From Pseudomonas_T sp032052615 (GTDB lineage: Bacteria > Pseudomonadota > Gammaproteobacteria > Pseudomonadales > Pseudomonadaceae), in NCBI GenBank assembly GCA_032052615.1, contig DAMBWF010000003.1, forward strand, positions 372,001 to 436,000: a DNA stretch of 64,000 bases, written 5' to 3'. Positions within the stretch are counted from its first letter, which is position 1; the number at the start of each line of letters is the position of its first letter. The position numbers were made by a program, and so were the translations under genes. Shown piece by piece: positions 53,270 to 62,548 of this stretch. The notes below the pieces were generated by a model, which worked only from the letters and a program-made list of their open reading frames with translations, was not told where the DNA came from and did not search any database.

Positions 53270-55054
53270 ATGCCAGCCTTCCTGAGCAAGGGACAACGCG
53301 GTGCGCTGCGCATGGCGTCTGGCTTCATCAAGCCTTACCGCGCGCGAATCGCCGTTGCGCTGCTGGCGTTGCTGTTCACCGCCGCCATCACGCTGTCCAT
53401 GGGGCAAGGCATCAAATTGTTGGTGGACCAAGGCCTGGCGACCCAATCGACCCAGGCATTGAACCGCTCGATCCTGCTGTTCTTCGGGCTGGTGCTCGCG
53501 CTCGCGGTCGGCACCTATACCCGTTTCTACCTGGTGTCGTGGCTGGGGGAGCGTTTCGTCGCCGACATTCGCCGTCGGGTCTTCGATCATCTCCTGGAGC
53601 TGCATCCCGCCTTCTTCGAAAGTGCCCGCAGTTCGGAAATCCAGTCCCGCCTCACCACCGACACGGCGCTGCTGCAGGCGGTGATCGGCTCGTCGCTGTC
53701 CATGGCGCTGCGCAACCTGATCATGCTGGTGGGCGGCGTGACCTTTCTGTTCTTCACCAACGCCAAGCTGACCGCCATCGTGGTCGGGGCGTTGCCCTTG
53801 GTGGTGGCGCCGATCCTGTTGTTCGGTCGCCGCGTGCGGCGGCTGTCGCGGCAAAGCCAGGATCGCATCGCCGATATCGGCAGCTACATCGGCGAGACGC
53901 TGGGCCAGATCAAGACCGTGCAGGCCTACAACCATCAGGCCCAGGATCGCCTGCGCTTCGCCGGTACCGTCGAGGCGGCGTTCGCCACCGCCCGGCGACG
54001 CATCGCCCAACGTGCCTGGCTGATCACCGTAGTCATCGTGCTGGTGCTGGGCGCCGTGGGCGTGATGCTGTGGGTGGGCGGTCGCGATGTGATCGCTGGC
54101 GAGATCAGCGGCGGGGAGCTGGCCGCTTTCGTCTTCTATAGCCTGATCGTCGGCTCCGCCTTCGGAACGCTCAGCGAGGTGATCGGCGAGTTACAAAGCG
54201 CGGCCGGCGCCGCCGAGCGGATCGCCGAACTGCTGCAAACCCGTAATGCCATCGCCGCGCCGACGGAGGGGGTGCGCGTCCTGCCTGAGCGGGTCGCGGG
54301 GCGTTTGCAGGTGGAGTCGCTGCGCTTCGCTTACCCTTCGCGTCCTCACGTGGACGCGTTGGCGGGCATCGACCTGTGCGTGGAGCCAGGGGAGACCGTG
54401 GCCCTGGTCGGCCCGTCGGGGGCCGGCAAGTCGACCTTGTTCGACCTGCTGCTGCGCTTCTACGACCCCAGCGCCGGCGGCATCCGCCTCGATGGCATCC
54501 CCATCGACCGGCTCGACCCCGCCGATCTACGGCGCTGCTTCGCCCTGGTCTCGCAGCACCCGGCGCTGTTCTTCGGCAGCGTGGCCGACAACATCCGCTA
54601 TGGCCGCCCCGACGCCAGCCCGTCCGCCGTGGAAAGCGCCGCCCGGGCCGCCCATGCTCACGACTTCATCATGGCGCTGCCCGAGGGTTACGAGACGCCG
54701 CTGGGGGAGGGCGGGGTGGGGCTATCGGGTGGGCAGCGCCAACGGTTGGCGATTGCCCGGGCGCTGCTGGTGGATGCGCCGATCCTGCTGCTGGATGAGG
54801 CGACCAGCGCGCTCGACGGCGAGAGCGAGCGCCTGATCCAGCAGGCCCTGCCGGGCCTGATGAAGGGGCGGACCACCCTGGTGATCGCTCATCGGTTGAC
54901 GACCGTGCGGAACGCGGATCGGATCGCGGTGATCGACCAGGGGCGGCTGGTGGCCATCGGGCGCCATGAGCACTTGCTCAGGGAGACCCCCTTGTACGCC
55001 CGGCTGGCTGGGCTGCGGTTCGCCCGCGAGGCCCGGGCCGGGGAAGAGAACTGA
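53270..55054 (+). CDS. MsbA-like ABC exporter (fused permease-ATPase)
   Basis: 594 aa half-transporter. Six-helix exporter domain (about 25-310), then an ATPase with Walker A GPSGAGKST, Q-loop SQHPALF, signature LSGGQRQR, Walker B ILLLDEATSAL and switch His in IAHRLTT. Works as a homodimer, likely exporting a lipid, drug or peptide. Resembles MsbA but a second lipid A flippase is usual elsewhere in Pseudomonas, so the substrate is open. Confidence 0.9.
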   Translation: MPAFLSKGQRGALRMASGFIKPYRARIAVALLALLFTAAITLSMGQGIKLLVDQGLATQSTQALNRSILLFFGLVLALAVGTYTRFYLVSWLGERFVADIRRRVFDHLLELHPAFFESARSSEIQSRLTTDTALLQAVIGSSLSMALRNLIMLVGGVTFLFFTNAKLTAIVVGALPLVVAPILLFGRRVRRLSRQSQDRIADIGSYIGETLGQIKTVQAYNHQAQDRLRFAGTVEAAFATARRRIAQRAWLITVVIVLVLGAVGVMLWVGGRDVIAGEISGGELAAFVFYSLIVGSAFGTLSEVIGELQSAAGAAERIAELLQTRNAIAAPTEGVRVLPERVAGRLQVESLRFAYPSRPHVDALAGIDLCVEPGETVALVGPSGAGKSTLFDLLLRFYDPSAGGIRLDGIPIDRLDPADLRRCFALVSQHPALFFGSVADNIRYGRPDASPSAVESAARAAHAHDFIMALPEGYETPLGEGGVGLSGGQRQRLAIARALLVDAPILLLDEATSALDGESERLIQQALPGLMKGRTTLVIAHRLTTVRNADRIAVIDQGRLVAIGRHEHLLRETPLYARLAGLRFAREARAGEEN

Positions 55055-55055
55055 G

Positions 55056-55088
55056 GAGGCGGGACCGCCGTTGGCGGTCCGACGCCTC
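55056..55088. terminator. Bidirectional hairpin
   Basis: GAGGCG plus GGACCGCC paired with GGCGGTCC plus CGCCTC, 14 bp with a 2-nt GA bulge and 3-nt loop. It spans from just after the ABC gene stop into the ppnP stop codon. Confidence 0.65.
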
Positions 55089-55368
55089 AGCGGTATTCGC
55101 AGAGGTAGGCGGTATCGGTTTCCACCTTGAGCTGGAACTTGCTGCTGGCGGGAACCGTGAAGCGGGTGCCGGCGGCGAAGGTTTCCCAGGTGTCGCTGCC
55201 CGGTAGCTTCACCGTGAGCGCGCCGGCGATCACATGCATCACTTCCAATTGGCCGGTGCCGAATTCGTAATAGCCCGGCGCCATCACGCCGATGGTGGCT
55301 GGACCTTCGCTCATGTCGAAAGCGATGGATTTGACGGTGCCATCGAAATACTCGTTGACCTTGAACAT
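55087..55368 (-). CDS. ppnP: Pyrimidine/purine nucleoside phosphorylase PpnP
   Basis: 93 aa single-cupin enzyme (old name YaiE/DUF1255) that phosphorolyses several nucleosides. MFKVNEYFDGTVKSIAFD start, EGPATIGVMAPGYYEFGT and VMHVIAGALTVKLPG are family hallmarks. GAGGA is 6 nt before ATG 55368. Exact family length. Confidence 0.94.
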   Translation of the reverse strand: MFKVNEYFDGTVKSIAFDMSEGPATIGVMAPGYYEFGTGQLEVMHVIAGALTVKLPGSDTWETFAAGTRFTVPASSKFQLKVETDTAYLCEYR

Positions 55369-55424
55369 GGAACATCCTCGGGGGCAAAGGCCGGACAGTA
55401 TGCCCAAGCCCTCCAGTAGCGTCA

Positions 55425-55973
55425 CTAGCCCCCGGGGGGTAGCACCAAGGGCAGGAGGCGCGCGGTATTGCGGGCGTCCTCGAGGGCGCGGTGCTGCTGG
55501 CCCTGGAAGCTCAGGCCGGCCAGTTGCAAGGCGGCATTGAGGCCTACCGGGCACTTGAGCTGGCGCGCTTCGCCAAAGCGTTGCTTGAGGTTGAGATGGG
55601 GCAGTTTCAGCAACAGGCTGTCGATCCGGTGTTGCCGCAGTTCCTGTTCCAGTTGGCGCTGGTCATAGTCACCCCAACTGGCCCAGCCGACCAGCCGTGG
55701 CTCGCGGTGTTCGAGCCAGCGCTCGAAGGCGGGCCAGATGGCGTCGAGCGGGGACGCGGCATCGACGTCCGCCTGCTCGATACGGGTCAACTGACGGCAG
55801 AAAGGGGTCAGGCAGGGGCGCCGCTGGGGCTTCACGAAGCGTTGGAAATGATCGACCTCGCGTCCGTCCGCGGTGACCAGGGTCGCTCCCAGCTCGATGA
55901 TTTCCATCTCGCGCAGAGGCCAGCCGCCCTCGTCGGTGGTGGCCTCCAGATCGATCACCAGCCAGTGCGGCAT
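55425..55973 (-). CDS. DEDDh 3'-5' exonuclease (ERI-1/KapD-like)
   Basis: 182 aa RNase T/DnaQ fold. Exo I LVIDLEATTDEGG (Asp8, Glu10), Exo II around LVGWASWGDYDQRQLEQEL, Exo III HRALEDARNTARLL with the DEDDh histidine. It lacks polymerase-associated motifs and is closest to stand-alone exonucleases acting on RNA ends. AAGGAG precedes ATG 55973. Confidence 0.9.
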   Translation of the reverse strand: MPHWLVIDLEATTDEGGWPLREMEIIELGATLVTADGREVDHFQRFVKPQRRPCLTPFCRQLTRIEQADVDAASPLDAIWPAFERWLEHREPRLVGWASWGDYDQRQLEQELRQHRIDSLLLKLPHLNLKQRFGEARQLKCPVGLNAALQLAGLSFQGQQHRALEDARNTARLLPLVLPPGG

Positions 55974-56142
55974 GGGCTCTCCTTAGCGGGTAGTGTCGAG
56001 TGGCAGGACACACGAGGCAGACGTCCCTGGCGGTCGCGCTCCGGTCATGCGTGAGGTGCGTCCCGCAAGCATGCCGGATCGCCTGGATACCTGACCGGTG
56101 CGCGGCGCAACGGTTCCAACGAGCCCTCCGGGGCTGGTGTAT

Positions 56143-56484
56143 TCAGGCGCGGAAGATGAAATAGGTGGCGCCCATCAGGCACAGTCCCGCCCACAGATAA
56201 TCGATTTTCAGTGACTGTTGCATGACGAACACGCTGAAGAGCATGAAGATCGTCAGGCCGATCACCTCCTGCATGATCTTCAATTGGCCGAGCGTCAGCA
56301 CGCTGTAGCCGATCCGGTTGGCCGGCACCATCAGCAGGTACTCGAAAAGCGCTATGCCCCAGCTGAGCAGGGCGGCGACGATCCAGGGGCGGTCGTTCAG
56401 GTTCTTCAGGTGCCCGTACCAGGCATAGGTCATGAATACGTTGGAGACGCAAAGCAGCGCCGCGGTTTGCAGCCAGGCCGGCAT
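56143..56484 (-). CDS. DUF486 (DMT-like) membrane protein
   Basis: 113 aa, four predicted helices. The motifs NVFMTYAWYGHLKNLN, WGIALFEYLLMVPANRIGY and LKIMQEVIGLTIFMLFSVF are typical of DUF486/COG3169. GGAG is 7 nt before ATG 56484. Probably a dimeric small transporter; substrate unknown. Confidence 0.88.
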   Translation of the reverse strand: MPAWLQTAALLCVSNVFMTYAWYGHLKNLNDRPWIVAALLSWGIALFEYLLMVPANRIGYSVLTLGQLKIMQEVIGLTIFMLFSVFVMQQSLKIDYLWAGLCLMGATYFIFRA

Positions 56485-56641
56485 GGAGGGGCTCCGTGGA
56501 AGGCGGTCGGCGAAGCCTACCGGGGTTGCATCGGCGTCGCCAGTCTTTCGACGGAGGCCGGGCGCCTTGCCGGGATGGCTGCCATTCCGCCTGCGAGCCG
56601 GTAGAATCGGCCCTTTCGCACTGCCTGTGGAGTCTCGGTCC

Positions 56642-56917
56642 GTGAAGTGTCGTGCCGGCTGTGGCGCCTGCTGTATCGCGCCCTCCATCAGCTCCTCGAT
56701 ACCGGGGATGCCCGCCGGAAAGCGGGCGGGCGAGCGTTGCCTGCATCTGGACGCGGAGAACCGTTGCGGTCTGTTCGGACGACCCGAGCGGCCCGCGGTG
56801 TGTTCGGCCTTCGTGGCCGATGCCGAGGTCTGCGGCGAAACCCGTGAGCAGGCCCTGCGTGTGCTGGGCTGGCTGGAACAAGCGACGTTCGTCGCGGTCA
56901 GTCGATCTATCCGATAA
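56642..56917 (+). CDS. YkgJ-family cysteine-cluster protein
   Basis: 91 aa from GTG 56642. Cysteine cluster C-x3-C-x2-CC (CRAGCGACCIAPS) and later CLHLDAENRCGLFG and VCSAF indicate bound Fe or Zn. Function of the family is not established. GGAG lies about 9 nt upstream. 37 bp before the START-domain gene, so probably co-transcribed. Confidence 0.83.
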   Translation: MKCRAGCGACCIAPSISSSIPGMPAGKRAGERCLHLDAENRCGLFGRPERPAVCSAFVADAEVCGETREQALRVLGWLEQATFVAVSRSIR

Positions 56918-56954
56918 GCCGCATCTCGCGGCAAGAATAATCAAGGAGAAAGGA

Positions 56955-57563
56955 ATGGGTTCGCGTCGCCTCATGGCAAGTATCTGTGGTCTGGGCCTGC
57001 TGACGGTTTCGGTGGCGCACGCCGAAGACTGGAAGCTCGCCAAGGATGAAGACGGGGTCAAGGTCTACCTCAGCGAGGTGCCGGGGTCCAAGTACAAGGC
57101 CTATCGTGGCGTCACCCTTATCAAGGCCGACGTGGCCAGCATCCGCAAGCTGCAGGAAGACGTCAGCGGCTCCTGCGCCTGGATCTACGAGTGCAAGGAG
57201 CAGAAGCTGCTCAAGCACGAGGGCGACCATAGCTGGACTTATACCCGCTTCGACACCCCCTGGCCGGTCACGCCGCGCGACTCGGTGCTGGACGTGACCA
57301 CCGAGGAAGGCGCTGATGGTGGAGTGACCCGCCACTTGAAGGGCGTGCCTACCTATATCCCGGAAGAGAAGGGCTACGTGCGGGTTTCCAGCGTTGAGGG
57401 GCTGTGGAAGCTGGTGCCCAAGGGCGAGGGGCAAGTCGAGGTCACGTACCAGGTGCACACCGAGCCGGGCGGTAGCGTGCCCTCGGTGCTGGCGAACAGC
57501 TTCGTGGTGGATGCGCCGTTCAATACCTTGAAGAACCTGCGCGAGCGCGCCGAGCGTAAGTAA
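56955..57563 (+). CDS. START-domain lipid-binding protein, secreted
   Basis: 202 aa. Signal peptide (about 1-23, ending AHA) and one START domain (DWKLAKDEDGVKVYLSEVPG, WIYECKEQKLL, PVTPRDSVLDVT). This fold binds lipids or other hydrophobic ligands in a deep cavity, here presumably in the periplasm. AAGGAGAAAGGA precedes the ATG. Same gene order next to gltA as in P. aeruginosa. Confidence 0.88.
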   Translation: MGSRRLMASICGLGLLTVSVAHAEDWKLAKDEDGVKVYLSEVPGSKYKAYRGVTLIKADVASIRKLQEDVSGSCAWIYECKEQKLLKHEGDHSWTYTRFDTPWPVTPRDSVLDVTTEEGADGGVTRHLKGVPTYIPEEKGYVRVSSVEGLWKLVPKGEGQVEVTYQVHTEPGGSVPSVLANSFVVDAPFNTLKNLRERAERK

Positions 57564-57576
57564 ACGACGAGACATG

Positions 57577-57604
57577 AAAAAGGCTGCCATTGGCAGCCTT
57601 TTTT
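57577..57604. terminator. Bidirectional rho-independent terminator
   Basis: AAAAA-GGCTGCC-ATT-GGCAGCC-TTTTTT: 7-bp GC stem extended by A-T pairs, T tract on both strands. Ends the START-domain gene and gltA. Confidence 0.93.
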
Positions 57605-57621
57605 CTTGGCGGTACCGTTGC

Positions 57622-58908
57622 TTACTTGCGACTTTCCAGGGGAGCGTAATCGCGTTGCTGGTAGCCGGTATACAGTTGCCGCGGGCGACCGATCTTGTAG
57701 GGACTGGAGAGCATTTCCTTCCAATGGGAAATCCAGCCGACGGTACGCGCCAATGCAAAGATCACCGTGAACATGCTGGTCGGTATGCCGATCGCCTTGA
57801 GGATGATTCCCGAATAGAAATCGACGTTCGGATAGAGGTTACGCTCGACGAAGTAAGGGTCGTTGCGAGCGATCTCTTCGAGCTTCATCGCCAGTTCCAG
57901 TTGCGGATCCTGGATACCCAGTTCTTCCAGCACGGCGTCGCAGGTCTGCTTCATAACCTGGGCGCGCGGATCGAAGTTCTTGTAGACACGGTGACCGAAG
58001 CCCATGAGCTTGAACGGATCGTCCTTGTCCTTGGCCTTGGCAACGAATTTCTCGATATTGGAGACGTCCCCGATTTCATCGAGCATATTCAGCACCGCTT
58101 CGTTGGCGCCGCCGTGGGCCGGACCCCACAGGGCGGCGATCCCAGCGGCGATACAGGCGAAGGGGTTGGCGCCGGAGGAACCGGCCAGGCGCACGGTGGA
58201 GGTGGAGGCGTTCTGCTCGTGGTCGGCGTGGAGCACGAAGATTCGGTCCATCGCCTTGGCCAGCACCGGGCTGATCGGTTTGATCTCGCACGGGGTATTG
58301 AACATCATGTGCAGGAAGTTTTCCGCGTACGACAGGTCGTTGCGCGGGTACATCATGGGCTGGCCCATGGAGTACTTGTAAACCATCGCGGCCAGGGTCG
58401 GCATCTTGGCGATCAGGCGGATCGCGGAGATTTCCCGGTGCTGAGGATTCTTGATGTCCAGGGAGTCGTGGTAGAAGGCCGATAGCGCGCCGACCACGCC
58501 GCACATGACGGCCATCGGGTGGGCATCGCGACGGAAGCCGTTGAAGAAAGTCTTCAACTGCTCATGCACCATGGTGTGATTCTTCACGGTGCTGACGAAT
58601 TGGGCTTTCTCTTCGGCGTTGGGCAGTTCGCCGTTGAGCAGCAGATAACAGGTTTCCAGATAGTCGGATTTTTCGGCCAACTGCTCAATGGGGTAGCCGC
58701 GATGCAATAGAACACCCTTGTCGCCATCGATATAAGTGATCTTCGATTCGCAAGAGGCGGTCGACATGAAGCCGGGGTCGAACGTGAAGCGACCCGTGGA
58801 GGTCAGGCCCCGCACATCGATCACTTCGGGACCTACCGAGCCGGTCAGGATAGGCAGCTCGACGGGGGCAGCGCCCTCGATGATCAACTGCGCTTTTTTG
58901 TCAGCCAT
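57622..58908 (-). CDS. gltA: Citrate synthase (type II)
   Basis: 428 aa. Condenses acetyl-CoA and oxaloacetate. Active-site motifs WGPAHGGANEAVL (His), GFGHRVYKNFDPRA (His) and the Asp in NPYVDFYS-like VDFYSGIIL are present. The N-terminal domain typical of hexameric NADH-sensitive enzymes is kept. Divergent from the sdh operon with a 347-bp gap that holds both promoters. Confidence 0.97.
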   Translation of the reverse strand: MADKKAQLIIEGAAPVELPILTGSVGPEVIDVRGLTSTGRFTFDPGFMSTASCESKITYIDGDKGVLLHRGYPIEQLAEKSDYLETCYLLLNGELPNAEEKAQFVSTVKNHTMVHEQLKTFFNGFRRDAHPMAVMCGVVGALSAFYHDSLDIKNPQHREISAIRLIAKMPTLAAMVYKYSMGQPMMYPRNDLSYAENFLHMMFNTPCEIKPISPVLAKAMDRIFVLHADHEQNASTSTVRLAGSSGANPFACIAAGIAALWGPAHGGANEAVLNMLDEIGDVSNIEKFVAKAKDKDDPFKLMGFGHRVYKNFDPRAQVMKQTCDAVLEELGIQDPQLELAMKLEEIARNDPYFVERNLYPNVDFYSGIILKAIGIPTSMFTVIFALARTVGWISHWKEMLSSPYKIGRPRQLYTGYQQRDYAPLESRK

Positions 58909-58965
58909 ATAGGCCTCCTAGTTATGCTTGAAATCATCAGAAGCCCCCCACGCAGGGCCCGCACC

Positions 58966-58993
58966 ACTATAGAGAGATAAATTCGAATGTCAA
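58966..58993 (-). promoter_or_regulatory. Promoter of gltA
   Basis: TTGACA (58993-58988), 16-nt spacer, TATAGT (58971-58966) on the minus strand, about 58 bp before the gltA start. Near-consensus sigma70. Confidence 0.85.
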
Positions 58994-59107
58994 TTTGCTG
59001 CAACCCACGTGGCAGACGGGTTTGCGGGGTGTAAAGGCTTCGAAAAGTTCACTCGAATACGCCAATCGAAGGGCTCTTGCAATTGGCCGTTCGGCTGGGG
59101 CATTGCG

Positions 59108-59136
59108 TTGTCATTAGTAACCTAACTGTCTATAAT
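59108..59136 (+). promoter_or_regulatory. Promoter of sdhCDAB
   Basis: TTGTCA (59108-59113), 17-nt spacer, TATAAT (59131-59136). The transcript has a leader of about 110 nt before sdhC, long enough for post-transcriptional control. The rest of the gltA-sdhC gap (58909-59255) shows no gene. Confidence 0.85.
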
Positions 59137-59255
59137 CCGAGGCCGACCGCCAGTGGCTCCGAGCCGGCATTCTGGAGGTTGGCACTCCCTTTGGTGAGGG
59201 GTACCTGACCAGTGCACTTCCCGACAACTTGCCCTGATTCGTTAGGGGCCTCAGT

Positions 59256-59642
59256 GTGAAAAAAGCCGTGAATAGCCAACGACCTGTAAACCTAGATCTT
59301 AGGACTATAAAACTCCCGATCACTGCTTATACCTCCATTCTGCATCGTATCTCTGGAGTCATTCTTTTCCTGGGCCTTGCCGTGCTGTTGTTTGCGCTCG
59401 ACAAGTCGCTGGGGTCCGAAGAAGGCTTCGAGCAGGTGAAGGCATTCATGGCCAGTCCGCTGGTCAAGGTGGTGGTATGGGGTCTGCTGTCCGCACTGCT
59501 GTATCACCTGGTGGCCGGGCTGCGCCATCTCATCATGGACCTGGGCTTCGGTGAGACGCTGCAAGGCGGCCGACTGGGCTCGAAGATCGTGCTCGCCGTC
59601 TCTGCGGTGCTGATCGTGCTGGCAGGGGTGTGGATATGGTAA
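59256..59642 (+). CDS. sdhC: Succinate dehydrogenase cytochrome b556 subunit SdhC
   Basis: 128 aa, three membrane helices. RPVNLDLRTIKLPITAYTSI and SILHRISGVIL near the quinone site, heme ligand His in YHLVAGLRHLIMD. Start is GTG 59256 with AGGGG 7 nt upstream; the same N-terminus as in P. aeruginosa. Its end overlaps sdhD. Confidence 0.95.
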   Translation: MKKAVNSQRPVNLDLRTIKLPITAYTSILHRISGVILFLGLAVLLFALDKSLGSEEGFEQVKAFMASPLVKVVVWGLLSALLYHLVAGLRHLIMDLGFGETLQGGRLGSKIVLAVSAVLIVLAGVWIW

Positions 59643-60004
59643 CCAACGTCACCAACTTTTCTCGTTCGGGCCTTTACGACTGGATGGCCCAGCGCGTATC
59701 GGCCGTCGTCCTGGCGGCCTATTTCCTGTTTCTGCTCGGCTTCGTCATCGCGCATCCCGGGCTGACGTACGCCGACTGGCATGGCCTGTTCTCCCGGAAC
59801 TGGATGCGGATCTTCAGTCTGCTCAGCCTCGTCGCCTTGGGCGTTCATGCCTGGGTCGGCATGTGGACCATTTCGACCGACTACCTGACCCCCATGGCGT
59901 TGGGCAAGTGGGCGACTGGCGTGCGTTTCCTCTTCCAGGCGGTATGCGGCATGGCGATGTTCGCGTTCTTCGTCTGGGGCGTGCAGATTCTTTGGGGTAT
60001 CTGA
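59636..60004 (+). CDS. sdhD: Succinate dehydrogenase membrane anchor SdhD
   Basis: 122 aa, three helices. SRSGLYDWMAQRVSAVVLAA and the heme-binding region LGVHAWVGMWTISTDY. ATG 59636 overlaps the last 7 bp of sdhC. Confidence 0.95.
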   Translation: MVTNVTNFSRSGLYDWMAQRVSAVVLAAYFLFLLGFVIAHPGLTYADWHGLFSRNWMRIFSLLSLVALGVHAWVGMWTISTDYLTPMALGKWATGVRFLFQAVCGMAMFAFFVWGVQILWGI

Positions 60005-60007
60005 TCC

Positions 60008-61780
60008 ATGGCTAACATTAGTACGCTTTCCTTCGACGCCATTATCGTCGGCGGCGGCGGCGCCGGCATGCGCGCGGCGCTGCAACTGGCCCAAGGGGGC
60101 CATAAGACGGCCGTGGTGACGAAAGTATTCCCGACCCGCTCGCATACCGTGTCCGCCCAAGGCGGTATCACCTGCGCTATCGCTTCGGCCGATCCGAACG
60201 ACGATTGGCGCTGGCATATGTACGACACCGTCAAGGGGTCCGACTATATCGGCGACCAGGACGCCATCGAGTACATGTGCTCCGTGGGGCCCGAGGCTGT
60301 TTTCGAACTGGAACATCTGGGGTTGCCGTTTTCCCGTACCGAGCAAGGGCGTATTTACCAGCGTCCGTTCGGAGGGCAGTCCAAGGACTTCGGTAAGGGT
60401 GGCCAAGCGGCTCGTACCTGCGCCGCGGCCGACCGTACCGGTCATGCCCTGCTGCACACCCTTTATCAGGCGAACCTCAAGAACGACACCACGTTCCTCA
60501 ACGAGTGGTATGCCGTCGATCTGGTGAAGAACCAGGACGGCGCCATCGTGGGCATCATCGCCATCTGCATCGAGACCGGCGAAACCGCCTACATCCGCTC
60601 CAAGGCCGTGGTCCTCGCCACTGGCGGCGCGGGGCGCATCTACGCTTCCACCACCAATGCCCTGATCAACACCGGCGACGGCGTCGGCATGGCCCTGCGC
60701 GCGGGCGTACCGGTTCAGGACATCGAAATGTGGCAATTCCACCCCACCGGGATCGCGGGCGCTGGCGTGCTGGTGACCGAGGGTTGCCGTGGCGAGGGTG
60801 GCTATCTGATCAACGCCCATGGCGAGCGTTTCATGGAGCGCTACGCGCCCAACGCCAAGGACTTGGCGGGCCGCGACGTGGTCGCTCGCTCCATGGTCAA
60901 GGAAGTGATCGCCGGTAACGGCTGTGGCCCCAACAAGGACCACGTGCTGTTGAAGCTCGATCACCTCGGCGAGGAGGTGCTGCACAGCCGCCTGCCGGGT
61001 ATTTGCGAACTGTCCAAGACCTTCGCGCACGTCGACCCGGTGGTCGCCCCGGTCCCGGTCATCCCGACCTGCCACTACATGATGGGCGGCGTCGCCACGA
61101 ATATCCACGGTCAGGCGATCACCCAGGACGCCAACGGCAACGATGTCATCATCGACGGGCTCTTCGCCGTGGGCGAAGTGGCTTGCGTGTCCGTGCATGG
61201 CGCCAACCGTCTGGGTGGCAACTCGCTGCTCGACCTGGTGGTGTTCGGCCGAGCCGCCGGCCTGCACTTGGAAAAGGCGCTCAAGGAAGGTATCGAGCAT
61301 CGCGGTGCCTCGGATACCGACCTGGAGGTTTCCCTCAAGCGCCTGTCCGGCGTGAACGAGCGCAGCACCGGCGAAGATGTCGCTCCGCTGCGTCGGGAGC
61401 TGCAAGGCTGCATGCAGAATTACTTCGGCGTGTTCCGTACCGGCGAATACATGCAGAAAGGCATCGCCCAGTTGGCCGATCTGCGTGAACGTATCGCCCG
61501 GGTCAAGGTCGCGGATAAGAGCAAGGCCTTCAACACGGCGCGCATCGAGGCTCTGGAGCTGCAGAACCTTCTGGAAGTGGCCGAGGCCACCGCGATCGCC
61601 GCGGAAACCCGCAAGGAAAGCCGTGGCGCCCATGCCCGGGAAGACTTCGAGGATCGCGACGACGAGAACTGGCTGTGCCATACCCTGTACTTCCCGGGTG
61701 AGAAGCGCGTATCCAGACGCGCCGTTAACTTCGCGCCGAAGACCGTGCCGGCGTTCGAACCCAAAGTCCGTACTTATTGA
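60008..61780 (+). CDS. sdhA: Succinate dehydrogenase flavoprotein SdhA
   Basis: 590 aa. FAD-binding GGGGAGMRAALQLAQ, covalent-FAD histidine in TRSHTVSAQGG, active-site HPTGI and R/H residues near VIPTCHYMMGG, and the GANRLGGNSLLDLVVFGR motif. Oxidises succinate to fumarate as part of complex II. Starts 3 bp after sdhD. Confidence 0.97.
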   Translation: MANISTLSFDAIIVGGGGAGMRAALQLAQGGHKTAVVTKVFPTRSHTVSAQGGITCAIASADPNDDWRWHMYDTVKGSDYIGDQDAIEYMCSVGPEAVFELEHLGLPFSRTEQGRIYQRPFGGQSKDFGKGGQAARTCAAADRTGHALLHTLYQANLKNDTTFLNEWYAVDLVKNQDGAIVGIIAICIETGETAYIRSKAVVLATGGAGRIYASTTNALINTGDGVGMALRAGVPVQDIEMWQFHPTGIAGAGVLVTEGCRGEGGYLINAHGERFMERYAPNAKDLAGRDVVARSMVKEVIAGNGCGPNKDHVLLKLDHLGEEVLHSRLPGICELSKTFAHVDPVVAPVPVIPTCHYMMGGVATNIHGQAITQDANGNDVIIDGLFAVGEVACVSVHGANRLGGNSLLDLVVFGRAAGLHLEKALKEGIEHRGASDTDLEVSLKRLSGVNERSTGEDVAPLRRELQGCMQNYFGVFRTGEYMQKGIAQLADLRERIARVKVADKSKAFNTARIEALELQNLLEVAEATAIAAETRKESRGAHAREDFEDRDDENWLCHTLYFPGEKRVSRRAVNFAPKTVPAFEPKVRTY

Positions 61781-61791
61781 GAGTGGCTGCC

Positions 61792-62496
61792 ATGCTGCAA
61801 GTCAGTGTTTATCGCTACAACCCGGATCAGGACGCGTCCCCGTCCATGCAGATGTTCCAGGTCGACACCGGCGGCAAGGACCTGATGGTGCTCGACGTGC
61901 TGGCGCTGATCAAAGAGCAGGACGAGGGTTTTTCCTATCGTCGCTCCTGCCGTGAGGGCGTGTGTGGCTCCGACGGCATGAACATCAACGGCAAGAACGG
62001 GCTCGCCTGCATCACTCCGCTGTCGTCGGTGGTGAAGGGTGATCGCCTAGTCATTCGTCCGTTGCCGGGGCTGCCGGTCATTCGTGACCTGGTCGTCGAT
62101 ATGAGCATCTTTTACAAGCAGTACGAGAAGGTGCGGCCTTTCCTGCAGAACGATACGCCGGCTCCGGCGATCGAACGTTTGCAGTCCCCGGAGGACCGGG
62201 AGAAGCTGGATGGCCTGTACGAGTGCATTCTGTGCGCATGTTGCTCGACGTCCTGCCCCTCCTTCTGGTGGAACCCGGACAAGTTTCTCGGCCCCGCCGC
62301 GCTGCTTCAGGCCTACCGCTTCCTGGCCGACAGTCGCGACACCAAGACCCAGGAGCGCCTGGCCTCGCTGGACGATCCGTTTAGCGTGTTCCGTTGCCGC
62401 GGCATCATGAACTGCGTGAGCGTCTGCCCGAAAGGCCTCAACCCCACCAAGGCAATCGGTCACGTGCGCAACATGTTGCTGCAAAGCGGAACCTGA
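61792..62496 (+). CDS. sdhB: Succinate dehydrogenase iron-sulfur protein SdhB
   Basis: 234 aa. [2Fe-2S] site SCREGVCGSDGMNING, [4Fe-4S] site CILCACCSTSCPSFWW and [3Fe-4S] site CRGIMNCVSVCPKGLNP. ATG 61792 (MLQVSVYRYN) is chosen by family start; an in-frame GTG at 61777 exists. Confidence 0.96.
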   Translation: MLQVSVYRYNPDQDASPSMQMFQVDTGGKDLMVLDVLALIKEQDEGFSYRRSCREGVCGSDGMNINGKNGLACITPLSSVVKGDRLVIRPLPGLPVIRDLVVDMSIFYKQYEKVRPFLQNDTPAPAIERLQSPEDREKLDGLYECILCACCSTSCPSFWWNPDKFLGPAALLQAYRFLADSRDTKTQERLASLDDPFSVFRCRGIMNCVSVCPKGLNPTKAIGHVRNMLLQSGT

Positions 62497-62517
62497 GACG
62501 CCGCTTCACCTGTAGTA

Positions 62518-62548
62518 CCACCACGGGGGTCGATGACCACCGTGGTGG
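62518..62548 (+). terminator. Hairpin in the sdhB-sucA gap
   Basis: Perfect 9-bp inverted repeat CCACCACGG/CCGTGGTGG with a 13-nt loop, 22 bp after sdhB. A second stem CCGGGC/GCCCGG is at 62610-62626. No T tract; probably processing or attenuation between sdhCDAB and sucA. Confidence 0.45.

Noticed and set aside
59504..61681. 725-codon open frame antisense to sdhA
   Set aside because: Antisense shadow of a conserved gene, no recognisable domain or ribosome site.
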